From assembly GCA_012512495.1 (NCBI GenBank), contig JAAZEC010000142.1:1-8359 (forward strand): a stretch of 8,359 bases of DNA. The letters run 5' to 3'. Origin of the DNA: Erysipelothrix sp. (lineage in GTDB: Bacteria > Bacillota_I > Bacilli_A > Erysipelotrichales > Erysipelotrichaceae). How positions within the stretch are numbered: the stretch's first letter is position 1; every line of letters starts with the position of its first letter. Positions 7,109-8,359 of the stretch are shown in pieces. The notes below the pieces were generated by a model that saw only the letters and a program-made list of their open reading frames with translations, made no database searches and was not told the DNA's origin. The translations under genes were made by a program, and so were the position numbers.

Positions 7109-8359
7109 ACAGGAACAAATTAGGCGCGAGAAACTGAAAGAGTTGGAAGCGATGGGTATTGATCCCTTTGGGGAGGCTTTTGAGCGCAACTCTAATAGTA
7201 AAGAGCTTTTCGATGCTTATTCTGAAACTTCTAAGGAAGACTTAGAAGAGATTAATAAAGAGGTTATTATTGCTGGGCGTATCATGACGAAGCGTCTGAT
7301 GGGTAAGGCTGGTTTTCTCCATCTTCAAGATAGAGATGGACAGATCCAGGTTTATATCCGTAAGGACACAGTAGGTGATGAGGCCTTTGAATACTATAAA
7401 CACACGGACCTTGGCGATATCATTGGTGTTGCTGGTGTTGTTTTTAGAACGAATCATGGGGAGTTGAGTGTTAAGGCTTCTAAGCTGACTCATCTCACGA
7501 AGGCACTTCGCCCATTACCTGATAAGTGGCATGGCTTAGTGGACAAGGAGGAACGTTTTAGAAGACGTTACCTGGATCTTATTAGCAATGATAAGAGTCG
7601 TGAGATTGCCATGTTTAGACCACGGGTCATTCGGGCTATTCAACACTATTTCGATAGTAAGGGTCTTGTGGAAGTGGAGACACCGATTCTTCATTCAATT
7701 CTGGGTGGGGCTGCGGCTCGTCCTTTCGTGACGCATCATAACACCTTGGATATGGATTTCTATCTGAGGATCGCGACTGAATTACCTTTGAAGCGCTTGA
7801 TTGTTGGCGGTTTAGAGGGAGTCTATGAGATTGGTAGACTGTTCCGTAATGAGGGGATGGACGCGACTCATAATCCTGAGTTCACGACTGTTGAGGCTTA
7901 TGTGGCTTATTCGGATATGCAGGGGATGATGGAACTGACCGAGGGTCTTCTTGAGTCAGTGGCTATGGAAACGTTGAATACGACTGAGATTGTGTATAAA
8001 GAACAGGCTATTTCCTTGAAGGCACCTTTTAAGAGGGTGACGATGGCTGAGATGGTTAAGGAAGCGACGGGTATTGATTTCGTTGAGATTCATTCGGATG
8101 AGGAAGCTCTTAAGCTTGCTAAGGAACACCATATTGAACTTGATAAACACCAACAGAGCTATGGTCATATCTTGGCTGAGTTCTTTGATAAGTATTGTGA
8201 ACACACGATTGTTCAACCGACGTTTGTTTACTCATATCCTAAGGAAATCTCACCACTGGCGAAGGTCAGTAAGAATGATGAACGGTTTACGGATCGTTTT
8301 GAGTTGTTTATTTCCGGTCATGAATACTGTAATGCTTTCTCGGAACTGAATGACCCAAT
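7086..8359 (+). CDS. lysS: Lysyl-tRNA synthetase, class II, 5' part (3' end outside window)
   Basis: LysS activates lysine with ATP and charges tRNA-Lys. The frame opens at ATG 7086, within the last 23 bases of dusB, and stays open to the window edge, giving 424 complete codons. About 70 residues are missing compared with a usual length near 495. The N-terminal OB-fold anticodon-binding domain runs from about 60 to 137 (VIIAGRIMTKRLMGKAGF, then FLHLQDRDGQIQVYI). The linker RFRRRYLDLI (158-167) follows. Class II motif 1 lies around 186-200 (GLVEVETPIL). GGAAARPFVTHHNTLDMD (207-224), ATELPLKRLIVGG (230-242), and motif 2 RLFRNEGMDATHNPEFT (251-267) are all present. Near the edge are SPLAK and NAFSELNDP. 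Motif 3 is beyond the window. Possible ribosome sites are AAGGA (7070-7074; spacing 11) or GGTGA (7078-7082; spacing three), neither ideal, which fits coupling to dusB translation. Confidence 0.97.
   Translation, partial: MSELTLTEQEQIRREKLKELEAMGIDPFGEAFERNSNSKELFDAYSETSKEDLEEINKEVIIAGRIMTKRLMGKAGFLHLQDRDGQIQVYIRKDTVGDEAFEYYKHTDLGDIIGVAGVVFRTNHGELSVKASKLTHLTKALRPLPDKWHGLVDKEERFRRRYLDLISNDKSREIAMFRPRVIRAIQHYFDSKGLVEVETPILHSILGGAAARPFVTHHNTLDMDFYLRIATELPLKRLIVGGLEGVYEIGRLFRNEGMDATHNPEFTTVEAYVAYSDMQGMMELTEGLLESVAMETLNTTEIVYKEQAISLKAPFKRVTMAEMVKEATGIDFVEIHSDEEALKLAKEHHIELDKHQQSYGHILAEFFDKYCEHTIVQPTFVYSYPKEISPLAKVSKNDERFTDRFELFISGHEYCNAFSELNDP

Overview
The window is a compact stretch of chromosomal housekeeping genes, all on the + strand, from a low-to-moderate-GC Gram-positive bacterium (Bacillota). 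The clues are an Mbl-type MreB paralogue, the gene order tilS-hpt-ftsH-hslO-dusB-lysS seen in many Bacillota, AGGAG-type ribosome binding sites, and U-tailed hairpin terminators. The order resembles that of lactobacilli and enterococci. In Bacillus subtilis the same block is interrupted by coaX, cysK and folate genes. A PemK/MazF-like gene sits just before tilS, where I would expect divIC and an S1-domain gene, so a less studied class such as Erysipelotrichia is possible. The sequence alone does not settle the genus. UAA, UAG and UGA are all used as stops.

Layout. Positions 1-920 hold the 3' part of an mbl/mreB-type actin gene (5' end outside the window), closed by a strong palindromic terminator at 919-948. 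Positions 993-1526 encode a 177-residue protein of the PemK/MazF-like fold with an extra N-terminal helical region and no adjacent antitoxin gene. A well-formed extended -10 promoter at 1530-1538 overlaps the end of that gene and lies only about 16 bases before tilS (1554-2744). It appears to start the unit tilS-hpt-ftsH (1554-5194), which ends at a hairpin terminator (5202-5228). The next unit, hslO-dusB-lysS (5245-8359, lysS cut by the window end), begins about 20 bases after that hairpin with no visible promoter of its own. Its genes overlap by 17 and 23 bases, so their translation is probably coupled.

How the genes relate. The block combines translation accuracy (TilS makes lysidine on the AUA-reading tRNA-Ile; DusB makes dihydrouridine; LysS charges tRNA-Lys), protein quality control (FtsH membrane protease; Hsp33 redox chaperone) and purine salvage (Hpt). 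TilS and LysS both use lysine and ATP. Mbl belongs to the cell-wall elongation machinery and is transcriptionally separated by its terminator.

No mobile element, CRISPR array, RNA gene or clear sign of recent transfer was seen. The least explained items are the orphan PemK-like gene, the almost leaderless arrangement at tilS with its SAGPDS P-loop variant, and the terminator without a promoter between ftsH and hslO. I did not find convincing evidence for a new multi-gene system.
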